Shown here: one piece after another, positions 19,301 through 27,842 of the stretch
Position numbering within the stretch: the first letter of the stretch is position 1
Layout of the letters: the number at the start of each line of letters is the position of its first letter
DNA from: Corynebacterium camporealensis
GTDB lineage: Bacteria > Actinomycetota > Actinomycetes > Mycobacteriales > Mycobacteriaceae
Assembly: GCF_000980815.1 (NCBI RefSeq)
Contig: NZ_CP011311.1
Location: 558,001 to 622,000, forward strand
Reading direction: 5' to 3'
DNA length: 64,000 nucleotides
The notes under the pieces: generated by a model
What the model was told of the DNA's origin: nothing
Databases searched by the model: none
Seen by the model: only the letters and a program-made list of their open reading frames with translations
Made by a program: the position numbers and the translations under genes

Positions 19301-22300
19301 AGCTCGCTGAAGTTCTTCGTTCCGTGCCGACGAACAGCGGCGGCCGGATGTACTACCTGGAACCCAGCAAGATTGTGGTCGGCCAGGAGAGCAATCCGGA
19401 GATTCTCGAGTGCACGGCGTGCCACATGCGTGTCGGCGTCGATTCGAGTGCTCGTTCTGCTCTGCAGGGAGCTCCCTGCTTCACGTTGTCGTGCCCAGGC
19501 CGTTACGAAGTAACTGCGATTGAGGATAACTACTACCAGCAGCTGTACCGCTCACGGAACACCCGGACCGTTGTCTCTGCGGAGCACACCGGTCTGGTTC
19601 CTACCGCTAAGCGCAAGGAGATTGAAGACCAGTTCAAACTACCGGCTGAAAAGCAGCAAGCTGACGCGCCGAACGTCCTGGTGGCAACACCGACCCTCGA
19701 GATGGGTATCGACATCGGTGATCTATCCACAGTGATGCTGTCGTCGTTGCCGCGAACCGTTGCAAGCTACGTACAGCGTGTGGGCCGTGCAGGCCGTCTT
19801 ACTGGTAACTCGCTCATTATTGCTTTGGTGCGTGGTCGCGGTACCGCTCTCACCAAGCTCGTGCACCCACTTGAGACCATTGCTGGTTCGGTCACGACGC
19901 CGGCAGCGTATCTGTCAGCGCGCGACATTATGCACCGCCAGTTCATTGCGTACCTCATCGATAGCAATGAGGTTGAGGCTCGAGTGGGTCAATTGCACAA
20001 CGCCCGCAACGTCTTTAGCGATCGCGAAGAAAACCTCGTTGGTGTGCTCGAAGAGTTGGCGTCACAAGACCTGACGGCGCAACTAGATTCCTTTATCTCG
20101 ACTCTGGCTCGGCACACCTCGGAAGACGTGCTGAATGAGCTGCGGGAGTGGGCGAGTGAAGGTGGACTTCTTGGTGAACTGCGCGCTGCCCGCAAGGACT
20201 GGAACGATACTCTGTACCAGCTCTTTGATCGTCAGGCGATTCTGCGCGAGCGAGTAGAAGACATCGATTCTCGTTTGAGCACTGGCATCGACGATGAGCA
20301 GCTGCAGAAGATGCGGGATACAACTCGTGCGGCGTTGCGTTTTGCGAACCAGCAAATCGAAAAGCACACCGAAGAGTACTGGATTGCAGCACTTGAACGT
20401 GTAGGCCTGCTGCCGAACTTCACCTTGTTGGATGACGCAGTGGAGTTCCATCTGTCGGTGTCTTCATTTGATGAGGAGAAGGGCGCATTCGATACCAGCT
20501 CTTATGACTACTCACGTGGTGTTTCTTCCGCCCTGACCGAACTTGCACCGGGCAATACCTTCTATGTGCAGGGCATCGGTGCGCAGATTGATTCAGTCGA
20601 GCTTGGTTCACACAACTCAGCATTGACGCAGTGGCGACTGTGCCCGGAGTGCTCGTACTCCGAGGCAACAGGTGCGGTGCTCTCGACGGATGACGACTAC
20701 GCAATCGCTGCGCCTGCCGCAGGTGCGTGCCCGTCGTGTGGCAGTCCGGCGTTCGCAGAGCGCGGTCAGCTCATCGATGTCATTGAGATGTCGAAGGTCT
20801 ATGCGTCGGTGGATGCATCGAGGTCTGCGATTAGCGATAGAGATGATGAACGCCGATCACTGATGTTCCAAACCCAGTTGAGCTTCTCCGTTCCAGAAGG
20901 CGGTCACGGTACTGCGTGGTATTTGGCTGGTTCTGGTTTCGGTATGGAGCATTTGCCGCGTGTGGATATGCGCTGGTTGAACCTTGGTAAGCATGGCGGT
21001 GGTTCCAAGAAGATGCTGGCTGGTTCCGAACGCGAAGCACCACTCTTCCGTGTGTGTGAACGTTGCGGTCACCTTGATTCCGAGGCTGGCAAGAACCACT
21101 GGAGTGACCACGCACCATGGTGTGAATTACGTGATGTACAAGACGAGCAGGTCGTGACCTTCGCGTTGGGCCGTACGTTGAGCACACAGGGCGTGCTCAT
21201 TCGTCTGCCGGAAATGCTAGGCATGCTGGACGACTCGACGCTGCCGTCACTGGTGTCCGCGTTGCTGTTGGGCTTCAAGGAATACCTCGGCGGTAATCCG
21301 GAGCACCTCAACATCTCCATCGTGCGCACTGAGTCTGACGGCCAGCCTGAAGACATGTTGCTGGTTCATGACTCCATCCCGGGTGGTACTGGTTACCTGG
21401 CACAATTCACCGACCCGGCACATGTACGAGGTCTTCTGGAAGTTGCGTACAAGCGACTGGTGTCATGTGCTTGTGCGGATGAAGAACGCCAGGCGTGCCC
21501 GTCGTGCTTGCTGCCTTACGCGGTATCTGGTGCGGTGGATAAGACATCCCGCCAGGCAGCTGTTGCTGCACTGGCAAAGATTCTGGCTGATACTAAGCAC
21601 CTTGATGCGGATGAAGATCCACTCGCGGTGAGCTGGCAAGGCCACATCACCACGGAGGTTCCGGAGCGTAGTAGCCGTTCCAAGTTGGAGCAGCGCTTCA
21701 TTGAACAGCTTCGGGCGGAGCTGAAAAAGCTCAACGCGTCTGTCATTGAGCAAACCATTGGTGGTCATGCTCGTTGGGATATTGACTTCGGCGGACGCAG
21801 CGGTCATAAGTGGGTCATGGAAGAACAAGTCCAAATCGGTGGAACTGTTCCTGACGTGGTGTTCTCAACTGCAGACAACCAGGTCCGCAACATTGCGCTC
21901 TATCTGGATGGTGCGTCCTTCCACGCCAGTGAGGTGCACAACCGCGTAGGGGATGACTTTGCGAAGCGCAATACTCTCTACCGTTCGGGCTATTTGCCGT
22001 GGACTCTGACGTGGCAGGACATCGATAGGCAGCAAGCCCGTGGCAACAATGAAGGCAACCAGCCTTCTGCCTGGGTGACTGCTCGCATGCGCAATATTCT
22101 GGCCAAAGAACTTGATATCTCCAACGACCGCCTGGACTTGCTCGACCAAGGTCCTTTCTCGCAGTTGCTGTGGCTACTGCGTGAACCTGAAGGTACGGCC
22201 GGCAACGTATGGAAGCGCCTGAGCCAGGCTGCGTTCTTGGAAGCTGCGTTCGGCGGTACGCGTGCTGGGAAGGACACGATTGAGCATTCTTATCGCGAAT

Positions 22301-22827
22301 GCGTGAATCTTGTGGTGCCGAAGAATGGCAACATGACCAACGGTTCGCTCAGCCTTGATAACCGGGAACAGGAACTGGACCCGGAAGGTTGGCGCATCTT
22401 TATTGAGCTATCCAACTTGGCCTACCTCAACGCCGATGGTGCGAATGTCACCGTGGAAGATTCCATCGTCGAACCCGTGGTTGCCGAGGACGCAGTGGTG
22501 CCTTCAGTAAGCGAGGAGGTACCGGATAGTACTGCTTCCTTGTCTGCTGAATGGGAAGCAGTGGTCGACGAATTCGACGGCGAAGACGAAGTCCAAACTG
22601 CTCTGCGCGCACTAGCCGAAGCCGGCGTTGCTGCACCAGCAGAAGATGACATCGGTGCCGAAGTCAACCAAGTACCAGTGGTTGCGCTGTGGCCAGAAGC
22701 CAAGGCGGTGCTGCTCTTTGCCGAAGACCTCGACGATGTCGGTGAAGAACTTACCGCGGAGGGGTACACCGTGGCTGGTGCCGATTTCGAAACTGCTCCA
22801 GACGCATTTGTCCAGGCACTGCGATAG
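16381..22827 (+). CDS. giant DEAD-box helicase with DUF1998 and nuclease-like C-terminus (DruE / DrmA-DrmB-like)
   Basis: A 2148-aa SF2 helicase. Walker A is TGTGSGKTEAF (about 110-121), the DEFH box is VLDEFHTYDAAQGTD (about 238) and motif VI is QRVGRAGR (about 1132). Paired Cys-x2-Cys sites suggest zinc knuckles (CRRCG about 547, CPSCG about 655). The DUF1998 hallmark is SIPGGTGYL (about 1665) plus CACADEERQACPSCLLPY (about 1695-1712). Residues about 1770-1880 (PDVVF, ALYLDG, FH, then GYLPWTLTW) look like a Vsr/DUF559-type nuclease fold. An acidic linker follows. DISARM splits helicase and DUF1998 between DrmA and DrmB; Druantia DruE joins them as here. The ATG has GGGAG 7 nt upstream. Confidence 0.8.
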   Translation: MSSLIPTYAADHISDGLSEYLTTSFSLAEDLTAQQLRAFLQDPKGGMFYGPYVRTRLPYAAAERKDWDGILGWLPKGFQPYRHQAEAFARLSSRDTATGDMKRPDPTLVVTGTGSGKTEAFLYPILDHCRRVGGKGIKALIMYPMNALATDQERRLAKLLSEEAALAGVSAGLYTGEVATGGRRVVSERGLITDRSVIRDSPPDILLTNYKMLDQLLLRDADQMLWEKSAETLQYLVLDEFHTYDAAQGTDVAMLLRRLGLMLKKHQPKDFLTAEQAKLPLGRVTPVATSATLGGKAGSSSAGATDMLDFAYTVFGERLEPSSVVGETLLTVPQWQETIPELVGQSIVSSTGPSVDVMKSVVDQVATSADDYDAAVHTAMCSQVLSCDEASIESAIAAMAGNELVLSILQAAASPVPLGQDESLVPDGEHSTVPSLVEQVFDGKVLRGNRELCLEFLAIVLSELAYLRAEFGAQRGWDGKKIPGVETHLWVREISRIDRAVGSVSESDGDDDGSGGSQMFRWSDDGKVALPTGHIDTSHSWLPAIYCRRCGRSGWMLGTQPGGDSYETDPARIRQLFRRGPERQRPLIDATSEVIDGAVRGEEENSRVRWLNLATPELSDAEPSDQVKEQDPVAPVLVYVGDDVEDRAKAQSCPSCGEDDAIRFLGSSVATLLSVALSNLFGMDSLDNGEKKTLVFADSVQDAAYRAGFMQNRARAFALRARIWRAVDSYYEDENEGDVPWVTLDLLAERMVEHARSEEDPAAEARSLYELLPPELAEVHTFKPVWDKDATSDQRRHAKDRLKKRLNLDLALQFGDRVDLPRSLVSTGSLSTSVDVSDDILLDAAKSSLVEVMATDDEVLAWARGVLEQMRIQGGIYHPWFKEYLRNDCNPYMLNKRDARAKGVPAFARGNSPSFPRSGEKLKGYQAKKNNSESMPVDAQQGWYARWTKQALAVSTGSAFAAANAVSELFRQLELAEVLRSVPTNSGGRMYYLEPSKIVVGQESNPEILECTACHMRVGVDSSARSALQGAPCFTLSCPGRYEVTAIEDNYYQQLYRSRNTRTVVSAEHTGLVPTAKRKEIEDQFKLPAEKQQADAPNVLVATPTLEMGIDIGDLSTVMLSSLPRTVASYVQRVGRAGRLTGNSLIIALVRGRGTALTKLVHPLETIAGSVTTPAAYLSARDIMHRQFIAYLIDSNEVEARVGQLHNARNVFSDREENLVGVLEELASQDLTAQLDSFISTLARHTSEDVLNELREWASEGGLLGELRAARKDWNDTLYQLFDRQAILRERVEDIDSRLSTGIDDEQLQKMRDTTRAALRFANQQIEKHTEEYWIAALERVGLLPNFTLLDDAVEFHLSVSSFDEEKGAFDTSSYDYSRGVSSALTELAPGNTFYVQGIGAQIDSVELGSHNSALTQWRLCPECSYSEATGAVLSTDDDYAIAAPAAGACPSCGSPAFAERGQLIDVIEMSKVYASVDASRSAISDRDDERRSLMFQTQLSFSVPEGGHGTAWYLAGSGFGMEHLPRVDMRWLNLGKHGGGSKKMLAGSEREAPLFRVCERCGHLDSEAGKNHWSDHAPWCELRDVQDEQVVTFALGRTLSTQGVLIRLPEMLGMLDDSTLPSLVSALLLGFKEYLGGNPEHLNISIVRTESDGQPEDMLLVHDSIPGGTGYLAQFTDPAHVRGLLEVAYKRLVSCACADEERQACPSCLLPYAVSGAVDKTSRQAAVAALAKILADTKHLDADEDPLAVSWQGHITTEVPERSSRSKLEQRFIEQLRAELKKLNASVIEQTIGGHARWDIDFGGRSGHKWVMEEQVQIGGTVPDVVFSTADNQVRNIALYLDGASFHASEVHNRVGDDFAKRNTLYRSGYLPWTLTWQDIDRQQARGNNEGNQPSAWVTARMRNILAKELDISNDRLDLLDQGPFSQLLWLLREPEGTAGNVWKRLSQAAFLEAAFGGTRAGKDTIEHSYRECVNLVVPKNGNMTNGSLSLDNREQELDPEGWRIFIELSNLAYLNADGANVTVEDSIVEPVVAEDAVVPSVSEEVPDSTASLSAEWEAVVDEFDGEDEVQTALRALAEAGVAAPAEDDIGAEVNQVPVVALWPEAKAVLLFAEDLDDVGEELTAEGYTVAGADFETAPDAFVQALR

Positions 22828-22859
22828 CGGAGAGAAAATCAGGAACGAGGAGAATACGC

Positions 22860-25202
22860 ATGCCATCACCCGTGACTTTCTATAACGGTGTGGAAGACCG
22901 TTATGGGCTGGGAAAACAGTTCTGGGATTTCATCACCAAGCTCAACCAGGACTCGACCAGTCCGGGTTTGCATATTGAGCCGGTAAAGAACGCCGCTGAT
23001 AAGCGCGTGCGTACCGCGCGGGTGACCAAGCAGTACCGTGCTGTGCTCTTCGAGCTCAGCGAAGGCAAGCGGAAGCACTACCTCTTCGTCGATGTCCTTA
23101 ATCACGACGATGCCTACGACCTGGCCACGAAAAAGACGCTGCGCGTAAATCCGGTCAACGGCATTACCGAGCTGATTGATGCGACTACTCCTGCAGTGGG
23201 CTCGGAGTCTGCTGCCGAAATTGCGGCTGAGGCCGCCTCGCGTGCCAAGCGGGAAGCAGCGATTGAAGCTGCACGCCAACAAGCTGCGCAAGAGAAAGCG
23301 GAAGCTAAGAAGCCGGCACCGTCTCCAGCTGAGGTGCTTGAAGACAACGGTTTGAGCGTTGAACAGCTGGGGTCTGAACTGGGTCTGCATGATGGTGTGC
23401 TGGAGCTGCTGAGTTCGGCAGAAAGCCAAGCTGAAGTAGATACTGGTTTGGCTGACGAACCTGCCTGGATTCAGGTCGCCGTTGCTGGCGTGCTCGCAGG
23501 ATGCTCGTTGAATGAGGTTCGTGAAGAACTTGATCTGCGCCGGAAGGAAGCGGCATCTGCTGAAGAAGATGCTGAGCCTGATGAGCCTTCGTCTGCGGAT
23601 TCTGTGGCTACGGAATCTGATGAAGACTCCGATGAAGCACTGATTGCCGGTATGAAGACCCCGGCGGCGAAGATGAACTTCGTGACCGTCGAGGGCGAAG
23701 ATGAACTCGAGCAGGTACTGCGTGAGGGACTGGATAAGTGGAAAGTCTTCCTGCACCCCAGCCAGCAGCGTGCCGTGGAAGCGAACCACAAGGGCGCTGC
23801 CCGCGTGACCGGTGGTGCAGGTACCGGCAAGACCGTCGTAGTTATTCACCGCACCAAGTACTTACTCGACCAGAACCCGAATGCGTCTGTTCTGCTGACG
23901 ACCTACACCCGTGAGTTGGCGAACTCGCTGAAGCAGCAGATGAATGAGCTCGACCCGAACTACCCTGAGGCTTCCGTCCATGGCGCGCCGGGTCTGTGGA
24001 TCAGCGGCATTGATGCGCTGGTCTTTGAAGTGCTCAAGAACGCGCAGGATTCCGAACTAGAAACTGCACTCTGGGAGACCTTAGGTGTGAAAGGTAAGTT
24101 CACCCCTCGCGCACTGGAACCGAAGGTAGAACAGAATTTCTGGCGCGATGCCGCATTCCATAAGGGGCGTGAGCTTTCGAAGGAGAAGGCGAATCCAACC
24201 TTCCTGGCGCAGGAATATTCCTCAGTCATCTTGACCCACGGTATTAGTGACGAGAAGTCCTACCTGCGCGTGCGTCGTACCGGCCGCGGTACGCCACTAT
24301 CTCGTGGTGAACGCAAGATCATCTGGCAGATTGTGCAGCACTACCACTCGCAATGCGCAATGGAAGGCAAGCTGAACTTCGCCGCCTGGGCATCGGTGGC
24401 CGCGCACGTTGTCACCCAACGCGACTGGGACGGCATGTTCGACCACGTCCTCATCGATGAGGCACAGGACTTCCACCCTGGCCATTGGCGATTCCTGCGC
24501 GCCGTGGCAAAGGAAGGCCCGAACGACCTGTTTATTGCCGAAGATTCCCACCAGCGCATCTACGGTCAGCGCATGGTGCTGCGTGACTTTGGTATTGAAA
24601 CCCGTGGTCGCGCAACGACGAAGTTGAACATCAACTACCGCACAACGGGTCAGAACTTGAGCTACGCCACCGCAATCCTGGAAGGTACCGAATGGATTGA
24701 CTCCGAAGAACAAAACGATGAGCTCAACGGCTACCGCTCACTGCGTTGGGGCCCGGCACCGCAGGTCGTGCATTCCGAAGGCAAGACCGAAGAGGGCGAG
24801 GCCCTGGCCGCACACATCAAGGAGTGGTTGGAAGGTCGCGATGGGGACGAGGTCTCCATTGGCGTGTTGACCCGCACTAACAACCGCAGGCTAGAACTGG
24901 CCCAGCATCTGGCTAACCTTGGCGTACCGATGACCACCTACCGCAAGACTGACAAAGAACACCCAGTCACTGTCATGACCATGCATATGGCCAAGGGCTT
25001 GGAGTTCACCCACGTCGTACTCAGCGAAGTATCTGCAAAGTCCCTCCCACAGGGGTACCTGCTCCAGGGACTCGCAGATGCAGAAAAGGAAGACGCACTC
25101 CAACGCGAGCGCGCTCTGCTGTACGTCGCCGCTTCACGTGCCCGTGACGTGCTGCTCGTCAGCGTTGTGGGTAAGCCTTCGGAGCTACTGCCGGCGGAGT
25201 AG
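22860..25202 (+). CDS. UvrD/Rep-type helicase with N-terminal RelE/ParE-like domain
   Basis: A 780-aa protein with three parts. Residues 1-110 resemble RelE/ParE toxins (compact alpha-beta, many Arg/Lys, RVTKQYRAVLFEL then YLFVDVLNHDDAY). Residues 110-275 are a helical, Glu/Ala-rich linker with two short HTH-like stretches. Residues 290-780 form an SF1A helicase: Walker A GGAGTGKT (about 318), motif II VLIDEAQDF (about 530), TMHMAKGLEF (about 705) and LLYVAASRARD (about 752). The ribosome site GAGGAG precedes the ATG. As last gene of the operon it holds the place that the PLD nuclease DrmC has in DISARM. Whether the RelE-like part cuts RNA is unknown. Confidence 0.82.
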   Translation: MPSPVTFYNGVEDRYGLGKQFWDFITKLNQDSTSPGLHIEPVKNAADKRVRTARVTKQYRAVLFELSEGKRKHYLFVDVLNHDDAYDLATKKTLRVNPVNGITELIDATTPAVGSESAAEIAAEAASRAKREAAIEAARQQAAQEKAEAKKPAPSPAEVLEDNGLSVEQLGSELGLHDGVLELLSSAESQAEVDTGLADEPAWIQVAVAGVLAGCSLNEVREELDLRRKEAASAEEDAEPDEPSSADSVATESDEDSDEALIAGMKTPAAKMNFVTVEGEDELEQVLREGLDKWKVFLHPSQQRAVEANHKGAARVTGGAGTGKTVVVIHRTKYLLDQNPNASVLLTTYTRELANSLKQQMNELDPNYPEASVHGAPGLWISGIDALVFEVLKNAQDSELETALWETLGVKGKFTPRALEPKVEQNFWRDAAFHKGRELSKEKANPTFLAQEYSSVILTHGISDEKSYLRVRRTGRGTPLSRGERKIIWQIVQHYHSQCAMEGKLNFAAWASVAAHVVTQRDWDGMFDHVLIDEAQDFHPGHWRFLRAVAKEGPNDLFIAEDSHQRIYGQRMVLRDFGIETRGRATTKLNINYRTTGQNLSYATAILEGTEWIDSEEQNDELNGYRSLRWGPAPQVVHSEGKTEEGEALAAHIKEWLEGRDGDEVSIGVLTRTNNRRLELAQHLANLGVPMTTYRKTDKEHPVTVMTMHMAKGLEFTHVVLSEVSAKSLPQGYLLQGLADAEKEDALQRERALLYVAASRARDVLLVSVVGKPSELLPAE

Positions 25203-25275
25203 GTGATTGTACGTAGGCAAAGATTAAGGGCCTAGAACACAATATGTTGGACCAAGAGGTTCCATAGATTTAAGA

Positions 25276-25307
25276 GTTCTCATCACTCCCTGCGGAGTGA
25301 TGAGAAC
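25276..25307 (+). terminator. hairpin ending the defence operon
   Basis: A perfect 14-bp stem (25276-25289 with 25294-25307, loop CTGC) lies 74 nt after the operon's last stop. No T-run follows. The rest of 25203-25662 is AT-rich and holds nothing else recognised. Confidence 0.6.
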
Positions 25308-25662
25308 GATTGCCTAAAGCCCAATCATGAACTACAACCAATCGCAACTCAAAGGCCCTTTAGACTAGCAAACTTGGCGGGGTATACTCAATATTTAGGG
25401 GTCGCCCCGGGGAATTCATTGGTTAGGTTAGTAATCGGAGCGGGTTAAAACCCAATGTATGTAGTATGTTCGAGAATCGCCTTCTGGATTCATCCTTGAT
25501 GATCCCCTTATTGGTGGCTAGGAAAGGAAACTTCCTCACTCTCTGGTGAAGTCGTTAATTCGGGTCGAAACCTCGGATCGACTGAGGCTAAGTAATCCTC
25601 AATTTGCGTGCGGGCACGGTGGTAAAGGGATTGTAATTCTCCCAGTGTAAGTGCTGCGTGCA

Positions 25663-26079
25663 CTAACAGCTTATCATTGGGGTTGAGATAGGGTGCATGG
25701 AAAACGTTACTCGCTCAATGTAATGAGGAAATTGCTCCTTTGTCTGTTTATAGGCATTGATTGCTTCCTCTAGGTGACGGCAATCGTCCTTGGATCCGTA
25801 GCTTTTAGCAAGGGGCAAGCATTGTTCTAATTTGCCGTATGCATTATTGAAGTCTTGTTCAATATGAGTGCAAGAATTGCTAAGGATCTGGAGGGCATCT
25901 TCAACTTCTTGATCGGTGTAGTTAAAATCTAGGTTTTGAGTATTTTTCAATTTAGTCCAATCGAGCATTGTTGATGTTTTGCAGTACAGCTTTACAAGCG
26001 GATTCGTTAGAATAAAAAGGTCCTTTAAATCACTTCCTTGAGTTGTAGTCCTTGTTTGATCTATGGCTATAATCGCCAC
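25663..26079 (-). CDS. hypothetical protein in an AT-rich stretch
   Basis: Up to 138 aa from a GTG at 26079; an ATG at 25968 (MLDWTKLKN) would give 101 aa. No family was recognised. The product is soluble and helical, with four cysteines and an acidic middle. Its base composition is clearly lower in GC than its neighbours, which suggests foreign origin or an accessory gene. No strong ribosome site precedes either start. It could be a fragment of a larger gene. Confidence 0.4.
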   Translation of the reverse strand: MAIIAIDQTRTTTQGSDLKDLFILTNPLVKLYCKTSTMLDWTKLKNTQNLDFNYTDQEVEDALQILSNSCTHIEQDFNNAYGKLEQCLPLAKSYGSKDDCRHLEEAINAYKQTKEQFPHYIERVTFSMHPISTPMISC

Positions 26080-26426
26080 AGTGTTGGGTTTACATAGATT
26101 TAGGCGGGCTTGTTAGAGTTCTGACTATTGCTGCAGCTATATTTTTGACTGCCTGTCTGCTCTTAAGGTGTTATGGTATCGCAGTCATGTATAAAAGCCT
26201 GCGTTACTGGATTGGTTTGAAGCGAATATTTTGTATAGGTTAACATTCGAATAGAAGTGTTACGGTGGGTAAGGGAAGTTGGTTAAAACTTTAGTTTACG
26301 CAATGCGGGTAAGGATTGAGTATGGGCGTAGTGACTAGCTGAAATCGATGTCAATGTCATGCATCATAATGTCCGTGAGGAGATCATTTTAGAAGTCACT
26401 GGTGGCTTTATTGAAAAATCGCAAGA
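26080..26426. other. gene-poor AT-rich region
   Basis: No supported gene. A TATAAT on the plus strand at 26068-26073 stands before a GTG that opens only an 11-codon frame. A short frame around 26140-26235 could encode a hydrophobic peptide but lacks a credible start. The composition matches the accessory stretch to the left. Confidence 0.4.
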
Positions 26427-26468
26427 AAATGGCGGCATACTAAAGATAAGCTTTAGTATGCCGCCATT
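26427..26468. terminator. bidirectional intrinsic terminator of the frameshifted alcohol dehydrogenase
   Basis: A long perfect stem of about 19 bp (26427-26445 with 26451-26469, loop ATAAG) has A-run and T-run flanks. It lies about 42 nt beyond the stop of the minus-strand dehydrogenase. Confidence 0.92.
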
Positions 26469-26510
26469 TTGGCACGGTTATGGTGCTGAATAACCTTAGC
26501 GCCGGGGAAA

Positions 26511-27574
26511 TTACTTGTCTTCGTCTGCCCACGGGTCGATGAGCACGCGAATCGGGTTGCCCTCCTTAGACTCCATGATTTCGATGCCCTTCTCGATGTC
26601 ATCGAGAGGCAGAATCTTAGACACGGACTCGGACAGGTCGAGACGGCCTGCCTGGACGAGCTCGGTGAGCAGGTAGATATCCACCGGCTTGTAGCCGAGG
26701 TGGCCGTGTACCTGCAGAGCTTGCAGACCGAAGTGCTCCATGTTGCCGGCGTTGAGCTCCTGGTCGGACAGACCAACCAGGACGGCGCGACCGCCGCGGT
26801 CGAGGGAGTCGATAGCCTGCTTCATGGTGGGCTGGATGCCGACGGCATCGAAAGCCACGTCGATCATGCGGCCGCGGGTGACCTCTTCGATCTTGTCCAT
26901 CAGGTCCGGGTCATCGGAGCGGAAGACGTGGTCAGCGCCCAGGCGCTTAGCGCGCTCGAGCACATCATCGTTGATGTCGACACCGATGACCGGAACAGCA
27001 CCAGCCAGCTTGGCCAGCTGGACGATGTGGGTACCAACGCCACCCAGGCCCCAGACAGCAACCGCGTTGCCGAGCTTGACCTCACCGGTGCGCTTGACGG
27101 CACCAAATGGGGTAGCGACGGCATCGGCAAGAATTGCAGCCTGGTCCATCGGCACACCTTCTGGCACGCGAACCAGACCGGAAGCACCGGACAGGGTGTA
27201 CTGTGCCCAAGCATCGTCATACTGGAAAGCCATAAGCTCAGTATTCAGGCACTGTGCCGGGTTGCCGCGGCGGCACTGACGGCACTTGCCGCAGGAGCGA
27301 CCAGCAGACGGGATGACCTTGTCGCCGACCTCCCAGCCGGTAACAGCGTCGCCGAGCTCGACAATCTCACCGGAGCACTCGTGGCCCTGGGTGATCTCTG
27401 GCGGGTAGCCCATCTTGAAGGTGCCGTTAATCAGGAAATATCGGAGTGGCAGATACCGCAGTATGCAACCTTGATGAGGACCTCATTCGGACCCGGCTTC
27501 GGAATCGGAACTTCCTCAATCCGCATTTCCTTGGTCTCGGTGTTGAGGCGTTGCGCCTTCATCGTTCCTTCCAT
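26511..27574 (-). pseudogene. zinc-dependent alcohol dehydrogenase, broken by a one-base deletion
   Basis: The first 48 codons from the ATG at 27574 (ribosome site AAGGAG, 7 nt) encode a normal MDR start through CGICHSDIS and then hit TGA. The remainder, in another frame, continues LINGTFKMGYPP, GHECSGE, the structural zinc lobe CGKCRQCRRGNPAQC and the cofactor motif GLGGVG to the proper C-terminus. Adding one C near 27437 restores the full protein of about 354 aa. Either a recent inactivating deletion in a run of C, or a sequencing error. If intact it would oxidise an alcohol or reduce an aldehyde. It differs from the dehydrogenase at 1161. Confidence 0.85.
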
Positions 27575-27738
27575 GACACTCTCCTTTGAAGTAGTCGAAA
27601 CGTTGAGAAGTTTCCACTCCAAGGATTTGCCTGTCGGCATGTTTTAGCTCATCGAAGAGCAAGAAGACCAGGCCATATGCTTAATGAAAATGTAGTGATA
27701 CTGCCGGGGTATAAGTCTAATGTCGTAGTGACTGCTCA

Positions 27739-27838
27739 CTACTTAGCGGTTGGGGGTTCGTCGCCAATGACGACGTAGTCGGTGCCGAGGGTGCGGCGCA
27801 GGCACGACGGTCGACGGTGGTGGTGATGCCTCCTTCGA
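27739..27838 (-). pseudogene. decayed C-terminal gene remnant
   Basis: Read on the minus strand this GC-rich patch ends with a frame reading LRRTLGTDYVVIGDEPPTAK and a TAG stop. Upstream, the plausible continuation (PFEGGITTTVDRRA) is in another frame. The composition and codon pattern look like coding DNA, unlike the surrounding AT-rich sequence. The parent gene was not recognised. Confidence 0.3.
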
Positions 27839-27842
27839 ATGG

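Noticed and set aside
26068..26114. TATAAT followed by GTG as a possible leaderless peptide
   Set aside because: The frame has only 11 codons and no recognisable product.
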